Part shown: positions 1 to 6,182 of the stretch, one piece after another
Layout of the letters: each line of letters opens with the position of its first letter
Numbering within the stretch: the first letter of the stretch is position 1
NCBI GenBank assembly: GCA_938036405.1
Contig: CALHPT010000297.1
Coordinates: forward strand, 1-13,029
DNA length: 13,029 bases
Source: an uncultured Tannerella sp.
GTDB lineage: Bacteria; Bacteroidota; Bacteroidia; Bacteroidales; Tannerellaceae
Direction: 5' to 3'
The notes under the pieces: generated by a model
What the model was told of the DNA's origin: nothing
Database searches by the model: none
The model's input: the letters and a program-made list of their open reading frames with translations, nothing else
Made by a program: the position numbers and the translations under genes

Positions 1-120
1 AAACTTTTTGGGCCGATTGTATCGTACAATGGCTTGAAAAAAACTTTTTGGGCCGATTGTATCGTACAATGGCCTGAAAAAAACTTTTTGGGCCAATTGT
101 ATCGTACAATTGAGGGAGAG
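1..120. repeat. 40-bp tandem array, three units, dyad core
   Basis: Three nearly identical 40-bp units start at 1, 41 and 81. Each has an A/T stretch, a GGGCC block and an inverted repeat of the form ATTGTA-TCG-TACAAT, centred in 16-30, 56-70 and 96-110. In unit 3 the arms grow to eight bases (94-101 and 105-112). A fourth copy of the dyad alone lies at 132-146. The array begins at the window edge, so its true length is unknown. It lies downstream of the helicase operon, which is on the minus strand. Confidence 0.9.
73..112 (-). terminator. possible intrinsic terminator of the helicase operon
   Basis: Read on the minus strand, the dyad at 94-112 forms a hairpin with eight-base arms and a three-base loop, followed after GGCCCAAAAAG by a run of seven T. 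The same hairpin-plus-T-run layout recurs in the other two 40-bp units, so the array could act as repeated weak terminators after the helicase. The stem is AT-rich, and the T-run is not directly adjacent to it, so this is only a candidate. Confidence 0.3.
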
Positions 121-168
121 CCTTTGGACCCATTGTATCGTACAATCGAAAGGCGGAAGGGCTCTCCC
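114..168. repeat. nested inverted repeat
   Basis: Perfect nine-base arms GGGAGAGCC (114-122) and GGCTCTCCC (160-168) enclose about 37 bases that contain another dyad, ATTGTA-TCG-TACAAT, at 132-146. One strand could therefore fold into a long stem carrying a second stem. It separates the 40-bp array from the 38-bp repeats, downstream of the helicase gene. Confidence 0.75.
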
Positions 169-170
169 CC

Positions 171-244
171 GTGTACCCGGCAAACTTGGTCGGCGTCCCT
201 GACGCCCCGTGTACCCGGCAAACTTGGCCGGTGTCCCTGACGCC
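171..244 (+). repeat. two 38-bp repeats of the TGTAYCCGGC hairpin element
   Basis: Two direct copies start at 171 and 209. Each runs GTGTACCCGGC, AAACTTGG, a CGG/CCGG block, then TCCCTGACGCC. The second contains CCGGC and GCCGG arms around a seven-base loop. It ends at the helicase stop codon, which occupies 244-246. Related copies occur at 5129-5148 and on the minus strand at 12474-12498. A short ORF reading through the copies (protein start MYPANLV) has no support as a gene. Confidence 0.8.
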
Positions 245-2019
245 TATCGCCGTGACCGCTTACGGTCGGGCGTGCGGCGCCAGGGCTTGCCGCCTCCGTA
301 CGAACGGGGTGCGGAGGCTTTGCGTCGGTAGGGCTTGCGGTCGCCGCGATCGCCATCGGCGTCGTCGTCGTGCATGGGGGAGACAGAGATAGGTCGGCCG
401 TCCACCTCGTAGCTGTTCATGCTGTCGGCCACACGTCGCGCGGCGTCGCGCTCCACCTCGAAATAGCAGCTATCGCGTCCGATCTCTATGCGTCCGATAT
501 CCACCTTACGGCCGGGCACACAGCGGTTGATCAGGTCGATCACCTGCGCGGGGTAGAGGCCGTCGTCCTTTCCGAAGTTGAGGCGCAGGCGGCGGAAGCC
601 CGTGTCGTCTCCGCGGCTTTCGCGCTTGGCGGCGCGTCGGTCGGCGCGCTCCTTCTTGTCGCCTTTCTCGCGGCGCTCCGGGCGGGCGTCGTCCACATCT
701 TCGATCACCTCGGCGTCGCGGTAATAGTCGAGCATACGGTTGAACTCCAGCGACAGCAGCCGCTTGATGATGTCTTCCTTCTCGAGCCACTCCAAGCGGC
801 GGAAGACGGCGGGCATGAGGCGCTCGATCTCCGCTTCGTCCACCTTCACTTTCTCCAGCCGGTCGACGTAATGGAAGAGCTGCTTCTCGCAGATGGCCTC
901 GCCCGAGGGCAACTGTGCGCGCTCGAACTTCTTGCCGATGGCTTTTTCGATGAGTCGGATCTTACCCTTCTCGCGGACATGGCAGATGGAGATCGAGATG
1001 CCCGTCTTGCCGGCGCGGGCGGTGCGTCCGCTGCGGTGGTTGTACGACTCGTTGTCGTCCGGCAGGCCGAAGTGGATCACGTGCGTCAGGTCGTCCACGT
1101 CCAGCCCGCGCGCGGCCACGTCGGTGGCCACAAGCATGTTCAGGTTGCGGAGGCGGAACTTCTGCATCACGTAGTCGCGCTGCGCCTGACTCAGCTCGCC
1201 GTGCAGCGAGTCTGCGTTGTAGCCGTCCTGGATCAGTCGGTCGGCAATCTCCTGCGTCTCCTTGCGAGTGCGGCAAAAGACGATGCCGTAGATGCCGGGA
1301 TAATAATCGGCGATGCGCTTCAGGGCGGCGTACTTGTCCCGGGCGTGCACCATATAATAGACGTGCCGGATGTTCTGGTTGCCCTCGTTGCGGCGACCGA
1401 TGACGACCTCGCGCGGCTCCTTCATGTACTTGCGGGTGATGCGTGCGATCTCTTGCGGCATGGTGGCCGAGAAGAGCAGCATGTGTCGGTCCTCGGGCAC
1501 TTCGGCCAGGATGGCGTCGATGCTGTCCGTGAAGCCCATGTCGAGCATCTCGTCGGCCTCGTCGAGGACTACGTCGCGGACGCCGCCGAGGTCTACCGTC
1601 TTTCGGTTCAGCAAGTCGAGCAGTCGGCCGGGCGTGGCCACGACCACGTGCACGCCTTTCCGCAGCGTCTTGATCTGGCTCTCAATGCTCGATCCGCCGT
1701 AGACGGGCAGCACGTGTAGGCCGTCTACGTAGCGCGAATAATCGCTCAGGTCGCCGGCTATCTGGAGGCAGAGTTCGCGCGTGGGGCAGAGGATGAGCAC
1801 CTGCGGCTGGCGTCGCGCGATGTCGATCTTCTGGAGGATGGGTAGGCCATAAGCGGCCGTCTTGCCGGTGCCGGTCTGTGCCAAGGCGATGATGTCGAGG
1901 TGTTCGCCGAGCAAGAGTGGGATCACTTCTTCCTGTACAGGCATGGGGGCCTCGTAGCCCATTTCGCGGATAGCGCGCAGCACAGGCTCGGCGATCCCTA
2001 ATTCTTCGAAAGTCTTCAA
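244..2019 (-). CDS. DEAD-box RNA helicase with DbpA/CsdA-type RNA-binding domain
   Basis: A 591-residue ATP-dependent RNA helicase, probably acting in ribosome assembly or RNA unwinding in the cytoplasm. The helicase motifs are complete and in order: Q motif (residues 3-34), AQTGTGKT (47-54), PTREL (79-83), TPGR (129-132), DEAD (153-156), SAT (184-186), ATDVAARGLD (298-307) and HRSGRTARAG (328-337). A charged linker (about 440-472) leads to a DbpA-type RNA-binding domain (about 475-548), then a basic Arg/Lys-rich tail. The start is a TTG at 2017-2019. It gives the family-typical MKTFEELG beginning, and no upstream in-frame ATG is visible. No Shine-Dalgarno is seen. It is the last gene of a three-gene operon, 60 bp after the sugar kinase. 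The exact orthologue (DeaD or DbpA) is not decided by sequence alone. Confidence 0.95.
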   Translation of the reverse strand: MKTFEELGIAEPVLRAIREMGYEAPMPVQEEVIPLLLGEHLDIIALAQTGTGKTAAYGLPILQKIDIARRQPQVLILCPTRELCLQIAGDLSDYSRYVDGLHVLPVYGGSSIESQIKTLRKGVHVVVATPGRLLDLLNRKTVDLGGVRDVVLDEADEMLDMGFTDSIDAILAEVPEDRHMLLFSATMPQEIARITRKYMKEPREVVIGRRNEGNQNIRHVYYMVHARDKYAALKRIADYYPGIYGIVFCRTRKETQEIADRLIQDGYNADSLHGELSQAQRDYVMQKFRLRNLNMLVATDVAARGLDVDDLTHVIHFGLPDDNESYNHRSGRTARAGKTGISISICHVREKGKIRLIEKAIGKKFERAQLPSGEAICEKQLFHYVDRLEKVKVDEAEIERLMPAVFRRLEWLEKEDIIKRLLSLEFNRMLDYYRDAEVIEDVDDARPERREKGDKKERADRRAAKRESRGDDTGFRRLRLNFGKDDGLYPAQVIDLINRCVPGRKVDIGRIEIGRDSCYFEVERDAARRVADSMNSYEVDGRPISVSPMHDDDADGDRGDRKPYRRKASAPRSYGGGKPWRRTPDRKRSRR

Positions 2020-2047
2020 GTGGATGATGTTGTTATTTATAATGTGA

Positions 2048-2075
2048 GGGGAAAGGGAGAGCGGGAGGGAGGGGG
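2048..2075 (+). other. G-quadruplex-forming motif between sugar kinase and helicase genes
   Basis: Five G runs (2048-2051, 2055-2057, 2063-2065, 2067-2069, 2071-2075) are separated by loops of 3, 5, 1 and 1 bases, matching the usual G3+ N1-7 quadruplex pattern. The G-rich strand is the template for the minus-strand operon; the mRNA is C-rich here. It fills most of the 60-bp gap upstream of the helicase start. Confidence 0.6.
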
Positions 2076-2079
2076 CCGG

Positions 2080-3006
2080 TCATTCTTCGCGATGCTTCGC
2101 GGCAAACTCGGGCGAGACGTAATTGGCCGAGCTGCCGCATACTTCGGCGGCGAAGGCGATGCCGAGGCCGATCATCTTGTCCCACATCATGGGGCTGAGG
2201 TCTGTGAGGTCCATCTGCCCGATGCGATACTTGATGAGGCTGTAGATCAGTCCGGCGTTGAAAGCGTCGCCGGCGCCGATGGAGCTGACGGCCGTGAGTG
2301 GCGGCACGTCGTAATGCGTACAGCCCTTTTCGGTGTAGAGGCTGATGCCGCCCGAGCCGCGGGTGGCGATGAGGCGCTTGCAATAGAACTGCACCTCGTC
2401 GCGGTAGACCTCGTCCGGGTCGGTCTTCTTGTACAGGTTCACGAAGTCCTCGTCCGAGCCGCGAACGAGGTCGGCCGCCTCGTAGTTGTCCATCACTGTG
2501 GCGCGGAGCTGGATGGCCTCGTGGGCGTGGGCCTTGCGGAAGTTGGGGTCGTAATAGACGATAGCCCGTCGCTCCCGGGCGTACTGCACGAGGTCCATGA
2601 CGCGGTCGCGGGTGTCGGGGTTGAGGGCGTAATAAGAGCCGAAGAGGACGATGTCGTCCGGCTGAATGTCGGGCAGGGCCATGTTCGACCGCCGCTTGGA
2701 GCGGTTCGTGTAGAACATATAGTCCGTGCCCTGCCCCTCGTCGAGGAAGGCCAACGAGACGGGGCTGAGGCCCTCGGAAAAGCTATCCATGTAGTCCGTC
2801 GACATGCCGTTTTGCTGCATGAAATCCCGGATGATCTGGCCCACGCGATCGTCGCCCAGCTCACCGATGAACGACGTCTGCACGCCCACCCGACTGAGCG
2901 AGACGAGTGTGTTGAAGATCGATCCGCCGGGTAGGGCCGTGTAAGGCTGTCCGTCGCGGAAGAGGATGTCGAGTATCGTCTCGCCAATGCCGATCACGCG
3001 TCTCAT
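2080..3006 (-). CDS. PfkB-family carbohydrate kinase
   Basis: A 308-residue ribokinase-fold sugar kinase that transfers phosphate from ATP to a sugar hydroxyl. The N-terminal PfkB signature covers about residues 26-41 (PGGSIFNTLVSLSRVG). The C-terminal signature has GAGD at 244-247, where D247 is the expected catalytic base, followed by AFNAGLIYSL. Length is normal. The substrate cannot be read from sequence; automated pipelines often call such proteins fructokinase. Its ATG overlaps the stop of the preceding SIS isomerase gene as ATGA (3003-3006), indicating translational coupling. A role linked to arabinose-5-phosphate or Kdo metabolism is possible but is only an inference from that coupling. 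Confidence 0.93.
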   Translation of the reverse strand: MRRVIGIGETILDILFRDGQPYTALPGGSIFNTLVSLSRVGVQTSFIGELGDDRVGQIIRDFMQQNGMSTDYMDSFSEGLSPVSLAFLDEGQGTDYMFYTNRSKRRSNMALPDIQPDDIVLFGSYYALNPDTRDRVMDLVQYARERRAIVYYDPNFRKAHAHEAIQLRATVMDNYEAADLVRGSDEDFVNLYKKTDPDEVYRDEVQFYCKRLIATRGSGGISLYTEKGCTHYDVPPLTAVSSIGAGDAFNAGLIYSLIKYRIGQMDLTDLSPMMWDKMIGLGIAFAAEVCGSSANYVSPEFAAKHREE

Positions 3007-3623
3007 GCCTCGGCCTCCTTTCGGCTCAGTTGCCGGCTCTTCGATCCGAGATAGCCGCCGTGGTGGCGCTTGGCATAGTCGGTGGAGGTGAAGCCGATGC
3101 GGTCCATCGTGCCCACGACGAGCACATCGCCAATGACGGTCATCACTGTCGTTGATGTGGTTGGCGTCAGCCCCAAGGTGCAGACCTCACGCGGCGCACC
3201 GGTGGGCAGACAGAGGGTGGCCCGTCGGGCCAGCTCGCTCTGCGGGTCAGAGGTGATCAAGATAAAGGGGATGTCGGGCACGAGTCCACGAGCCAGTTCG
3301 ACCAGCTCGATGAGCTCAAGCGTCTTGCCGGAGTTGGAGACGAGCAGCAGCAGGTCGTTCCGTCGGACGATGCCGAGGTCGCCATGTTGCGCCTCGCCAG
3401 GGTGCAGGAAGAAAGCCGGGGTGCCGGTAGAGCTAAAGGTGGTGGCCATGTTCATGGCGATCTGTCCGGCCTTACCCATGCCGGCTGTGATGAGGGTTCC
3501 CCCCTGCTTGTGTACATGTTTTACGATTAAGTCCACGGCCTCCGCATAGCGCTCCGAGATGGGGATGTTTCGCACGGCGTCCGCTTCTTGCTCGATGATC
3601 GAGCGTATGTCATTTGTCATCAT
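3003..3623 (-). CDS. kdsD: SIS-domain sugar-phosphate isomerase, CBS-less KdsD/KpsF type (arabinose-5-phosphate isomerase)
   Basis: About 206 residues of a single SIS domain. The KdsD/KpsF/GutQ pattern is clear: GMGKAGQIAMNMATTFSSTG near the N-terminus, then FFLHPGEAQHGDLG, the sugar-phosphate loop SNSGKT, EVCTLGLTPTTSTT, and RHHGGYLG near the end. This family interconverts ribulose-5-phosphate and arabinose-5-phosphate, the first step of Kdo synthesis for lipopolysaccharide. Classical KdsD proteins carry two C-terminal CBS domains (about 320 residues); they are absent here, as in known single-domain forms from Bacteroides. Start: ATG at 3623 (or the adjacent ATG at 3620). The reading frame stays open upstream to 3770, but that stretch translates the intergenic repeats and lies upstream of a good promoter box, so it was trimmed. 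First gene of the operon. Confidence 0.9.
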   Translation of the reverse strand: MMTNDIRSIIEQEADAVRNIPISERYAEAVDLIVKHVHKQGGTLITAGMGKAGQIAMNMATTFSSTGTPAFFLHPGEAQHGDLGIVRRNDLLLLVSNSGKTLELIELVELARGLVPDIPFILITSDPQSELARRATLCLPTGAPREVCTLGLTPTTSTTVMTVIGDVLVVGTMDRIGFTSTDYAKRHHGGYLGSKSRQLSRKEAEA

Positions 3624-3630
3624 AGGGCCG

Positions 3631-3638
3631 CAAAAGTA
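3631..3638 (-). promoter_or_regulatory. minus-7 promoter box for the isomerase operon
   Basis: The minus strand reads TACTTTTG, an exact match to the Bacteroidota TAnnTTTG box. Only seven bases separate it from the ATG at 3623, so the transcript would be leaderless or nearly so. The extended string TACTTTTGCGGCC is shared with the promoter at 3913. No convincing minus-33 element was found. Confidence 0.6.
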
Positions 3639-3725
3639 AGCCGCTACACAGATAAATACGGGTTTCTGTTCAAGACAGCCAGGGCAGCCGCACCAAAAAC
3701 ATGCTTCCCCACAATGGGTTTGGCT

Positions 3726-3866
3726 CCAAACAGAGGTCTGTTTGGCTTCAGCGAAAATGTTTGGGCCCAAACAAGCGCTCGATTGGCTTCAGCGAAAATG
3801 TTTGGCCTCAAACAAGCGCTTGATTGGCTTCAGCGAAAATGTTTGGGCCCAAACAAGCGCTCGATT
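3726..3866. repeat. 41-bp tandem array with palindromic cores between divergent promoters
   Basis: Three 41-bp units run from about 3741 to 3866; the GGCTTCAGCGAAAATG block starts at 3744, 3785 and 3826. Each unit centres on a dyad. Units 1 and 3 have the perfect palindrome TGTTTGGGCCCAAACA (3758-3773, 3840-3855). Unit 2 keeps the TGTTTG/CAAACA arms but differs in the middle (3799-3814). A related inverted repeat, CCAAACAG-AGGT-CTGTTTGG, precedes them at 3726-3745. The remainder of the 3624-3936 intergenic region holds the two promoter boxes and otherwise nothing recognisable. Confidence 0.9.
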
Positions 3867-3912
3867 GGGGTGGCTGCCCTGAGGCTTTCCCCGCTCTGGT
3901 GTTAAAGTAAGC

Positions 3913-3920
3913 TACTTTTG
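3913..3920 (+). promoter_or_regulatory. minus-7 promoter box for the lipoprotein gene
   Basis: TACTTTTG matches TAnnTTTG and is followed by CGGCCG. It lies 16 bases before the ATG at 3937, or 34 before the alternative ATG at 3955. It is divergent from the isomerase promoter, with the 41-bp palindrome array between them. Confidence 0.6.
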
Positions 3921-3936
3921 CGGCCGTAGAACAAGA

Positions 3937-5118
3937 ATGAACGATTTCTCCTTTATGAAAACAAACCATCCCAACACGCTAATAATTATCCTCTGCCTGC
4001 TGATAGGTCTGCTCTCCAGCTGCCAGCGGTCGGCAAAGGACTTCACCGTCTCCGGCATCGTGGCCGGCGCAGAGGGTCAAATGATCTATCTCGAAAACGT
4101 CGGACTCTCGTCCGTCACCCTGCTCGACTCCGCCAAGGTCGGCGCCTCGGGTAAGTTCCGCTTCAAAAGCCCTCGCCCGGACTATCCGGATTTCTATCGC
4201 CTGCGCCTGAAGAACCAGTGGATCAACTTTGCCGTTGACTCCACCGAGACGATCACCTTCACCGCCGATGCCAAGAGCTTCGCCACTTCATATACCGTCG
4301 AGGGCTCCGACAATTGCACGGCCATTAAGGAGATCGCCCTCGCCCAGCTCGACGCCGGACAGGAGATCAATCGCGCCCGCGACGAGTATCACGCCGGTGC
4401 CCTCGGCGACTCTGCCTACCGCCAGCGCATCGTCAGCGCCGCAGAGACGTACAAGGACGTGGCCCGCAAATACATCTACGCCCGGCCCATGTCTACCGCC
4501 GCCTACTTCGCGCTCTTTCAGCAGGTCGACGGTATGCTTCTCTTCGACCCCTACGACAAGAACGATTCGCGCGCCTTCGGGGCCGTGGCCACCAGCTACA
4601 ACAACCTCTACCCCGAAAGTCCTCGCTCGAAACACCTCTACAACCTCGCCCTCCAGTCGCTCAAAGTGACCCGCAACCGTCCCGAGCTGAATCTCGAAGG
4701 CATCCCCACGCAAGAGATCGAGATGATCGACATCGAGCTGCCCGATCTGCAAGGTCGCACGGTCAAGCTCTCCGACGTCGCCCCGGGCCACATCACCCTG
4801 CTCTGCTTCACTGCCTACGAAACCGAGTGGGCTCCGGCCCTCAACCTCACCCTCGGCTCCATTTATGAGAAGTTCCGCAGCCGTGGCCTCGTCATCTACC
4901 AAGTCTCGCTCGACGACAACGTCCACCTCTGGAAGAACGTCGCCTCCAACCTTGCCTGGACTTGTGTGCGCGACCCCGAATCCGTCTACTCACGCTACAC
5001 GGCCCTTTACAATGTCCGCAACCTGCCGACCCTCTTCCTGCTTAACCGGCAAGGCGCCCCCATCAAGCGCGTCGACAATCCTGACCGGCTCGAAAGCGAG
5101 ATCCAAGCCCTACTCTAA
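3937..5118 (+). CDS. DUF4369/thioredoxin-fold lipoprotein lacking CXXC
   Basis: A 393-residue predicted lipoprotein. It has a short basic N-terminus, a hydrophobic stretch (about residues 14-25) and a lipobox LSSC with Cys29 as the lipidated residue. An ATG at residue 7 (position 3955) is an equally good start and gives a more typical signal peptide. A DUF4369-like beta domain (about 35-125) is followed by a helical region (about 130-240) and a thioredoxin/AhpC-TSA-like domain (about 263-393) with the cis-proline region NLPT (362-365). The usual CXXC site is replaced by FTAYETEWAP (291-300), so thiol-disulfide exchange is unlikely. As I recall, many Bacteroidota relatives also lack CXXC. Probably anchored in the envelope; its binding partner is unknown. 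Single-gene unit with its own promoter. Confidence 0.85.
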   Translation: MNDFSFMKTNHPNTLIIILCLLIGLLSSCQRSAKDFTVSGIVAGAEGQMIYLENVGLSSVTLLDSAKVGASGKFRFKSPRPDYPDFYRLRLKNQWINFAVDSTETITFTADAKSFATSYTVEGSDNCTAIKEIALAQLDAGQEINRARDEYHAGALGDSAYRQRIVSAAETYKDVARKYIYARPMSTAAYFALFQQVDGMLLFDPYDKNDSRAFGAVATSYNNLYPESPRSKHLYNLALQSLKVTRNRPELNLEGIPTQEIEMIDIELPDLQGRTVKLSDVAPGHITLLCFTAYETEWAPALNLTLGSIYEKFRSRGLVIYQVSLDDNVHLWKNVASNLAWTCVRDPESVYSRYTALYNVRNLPTLFLLNRQGAPIKRVDNPDRLESEIQALL

Positions 5119-5128
5119 CATCTTTACG

Positions 5129-5148
5129 TACCCGGCCAGCTTGGCCGG
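5129..5148 (+). repeat. TGTAYCCGGC-family hairpin element
   Basis: GTACCCGGC followed by a perfect inverted repeat CCGGCCA-GCT-TGGCCGG (5132-5148). It matches the 171 and 209 copies in GTACCCGGC...CTTGGCCGG. It starts 11 bases after the lipoprotein stop and precedes the bidirectional terminator. Confidence 0.7.
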
Positions 5149-5160
5149 CACCAAAAGAAA

Positions 5161-5192
5161 AAAGGCGGCCCCCAAGATCAGGGGTCGCCTTT
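5161..5192. terminator. bidirectional intrinsic terminator between convergent genes
   Basis: Arms AAAGGCGGCCCC and GGGGTCGCCTTT, with one mismatch, pair around a short loop. On the minus strand the stem is followed by a T-rich tract (TTTCTTTTGG), a strong end for the acyltransferase operon. On the plus strand a weaker TTTCGTGTTTAT follows, ending the lipoprotein transcript. It sits in the 95-bp gap between the two converging genes. Confidence 0.88.
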
Positions 5193-5213
5193 CGTGTTTA
5201 TATCCATTTGAGA

Positions 5214-6182
5214 TCACCGGATCTCCACCCGTCGGAAGGCTGGCGTCTCAGCCTCCTCCTTGAGGTAGGTCTCGATGTGTCGCTTCTTCTTGTCCTCCAG
5301 AATCTCGTCGATGGCGATCAGCAGGCCTGTCTCCTCCACGTTGCCGAAGCGCCGATTGATGGCCGTGCCGAACGTTCGCATCTGTGGCGAGAGGCTCATG
5401 TAGGCATTGACGAGTGGCGGGATGTTCAGCCCCCGCTTACGCACCTCTTGGTTCAGCACCCGATAATTCTCTCGGAAGTTCTCATGCCGAAAGAGCATCT
5501 CCATGGCAGCCTCGTCCACCTCGGCCGTGAGCGGATGGATGGGCACCACCAGTTTGTCCGGATCCGGGAAGTGACGCCGGAGGAAGTAGAGAATCATGTT
5601 GCGCGCCTCTATGTTGTAGCCCGGATACATCGTCACCTTACCGAAGAAATATCGCAGCGTGGGGTCGATCACCGTCAGGGCCCCCAGCCCATCCCATAGG
5701 TTGTCGAGGATGAAGATGCTGCCCGGCCGTGGCAGCGTAGCCTGATAGTCGAGCGAGACGAACGATCGGCCCAGCTCCACTGTGTAGGGCAAGTATTCCT
5801 GAATAAAGCGATCTGAAAAATGGAACAGCGCTGCCGTAGCCAACTGTGGCGTTCCGCCCTCACTGAGGGCCTCCGAGCCGCACCGAAACCGATAGCCACC
5901 GAGGATCCGCCTGTCGCGCGGGCTCCATACGATCAACTGTCGGTAGCCCCCCGGCTGCTCGTCGAACGCGTCCACGTCCAGTGCGCGCCCCGTGCCGCCG
6001 CCGTAGTAGCGAAACGCCGCCTCGCGTAGCCGCCCGATCTCACGCATCACCTGCGGCGCCTCGCCCCCGGTGACTACGTAGATCTCATTGTCCGACTTAT
6101 TCGTCCGCCGCAACCGCCGCGCAGGCGTCAGCTCCCTCTCCAACACGTCCGGATCGACCGGCGGTATCATCTTCTCAATCAT
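5214..6182 (-). CDS. glsB: GNAT-fold N-acyltransferase, OlsB/GlsB-like (probable glycine N-acyltransferase)
   Basis: A 322-residue hemolysin/OlsB-type acyl-ACP-dependent N-acyltransferase. Recognisable signs are YVVTGGEAPQVMREIGRLREAAFRYYGGGTG-type start of the domain (about 35-65), a core with ILGGYRFRCG (93-102) and the family block VELGRSFV (135-142). In Bacteroides, GlsB acylates the amino group of glycine with a 3-hydroxy fatty acid, and GlsA then adds a second acyl chain; this protein and its upstream neighbour fit that pair. Start: ATG at 6182, overlapping the upstream stop as ATGA (6179-6182). The frame is open further to 6233 inside the upstream gene, which is not a likely start. Ornithine instead of glycine as acceptor cannot be excluded. 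Confidence 0.85.
   Translation of the reverse strand: MIEKMIPPVDPDVLERELTPARRLRRTNKSDNEIYVVTGGEAPQVMREIGRLREAAFRYYGGGTGRALDVDAFDEQPGGYRQLIVWSPRDRRILGGYRFRCGSEALSEGGTPQLATAALFHFSDRFIQEYLPYTVELGRSFVSLDYQATLPRPGSIFILDNLWDGLGALTVIDPTLRYFFGKVTMYPGYNIEARNMILYFLRRHFPDPDKLVVPIHPLTAEVDEAAMEMLFRHENFRENYRVLNQEVRKRGLNIPPLVNAYMSLSPQMRTFGTAINRRFGNVEETGLLIAIDEILEDKKKRHIETYLKEEAETPAFRRVEIR

Noticed and set aside
171..392. Small plus-strand ORF beginning MYPANLV.
   Set aside because: It is the chance translation of the TGTAYCCGGC repeats and then runs antisense into the helicase gene.
370..1719. 449-codon plus-strand open frame antisense to the DEAD-box helicase.
   Set aside because: No recognisable domain, and the opposite strand has every helicase motif; it is a codon-bias shadow.
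2020..2934. 304-codon plus-strand open frame antisense to the sugar kinase.
   Set aside because: No family resemblance; shadow of the PfkB gene.
3624..3770. N-terminal extension of the SIS isomerase.
   Set aside because: It translates the 41-bp repeat region, lies upstream of a good promoter box, and has no family counterpart.
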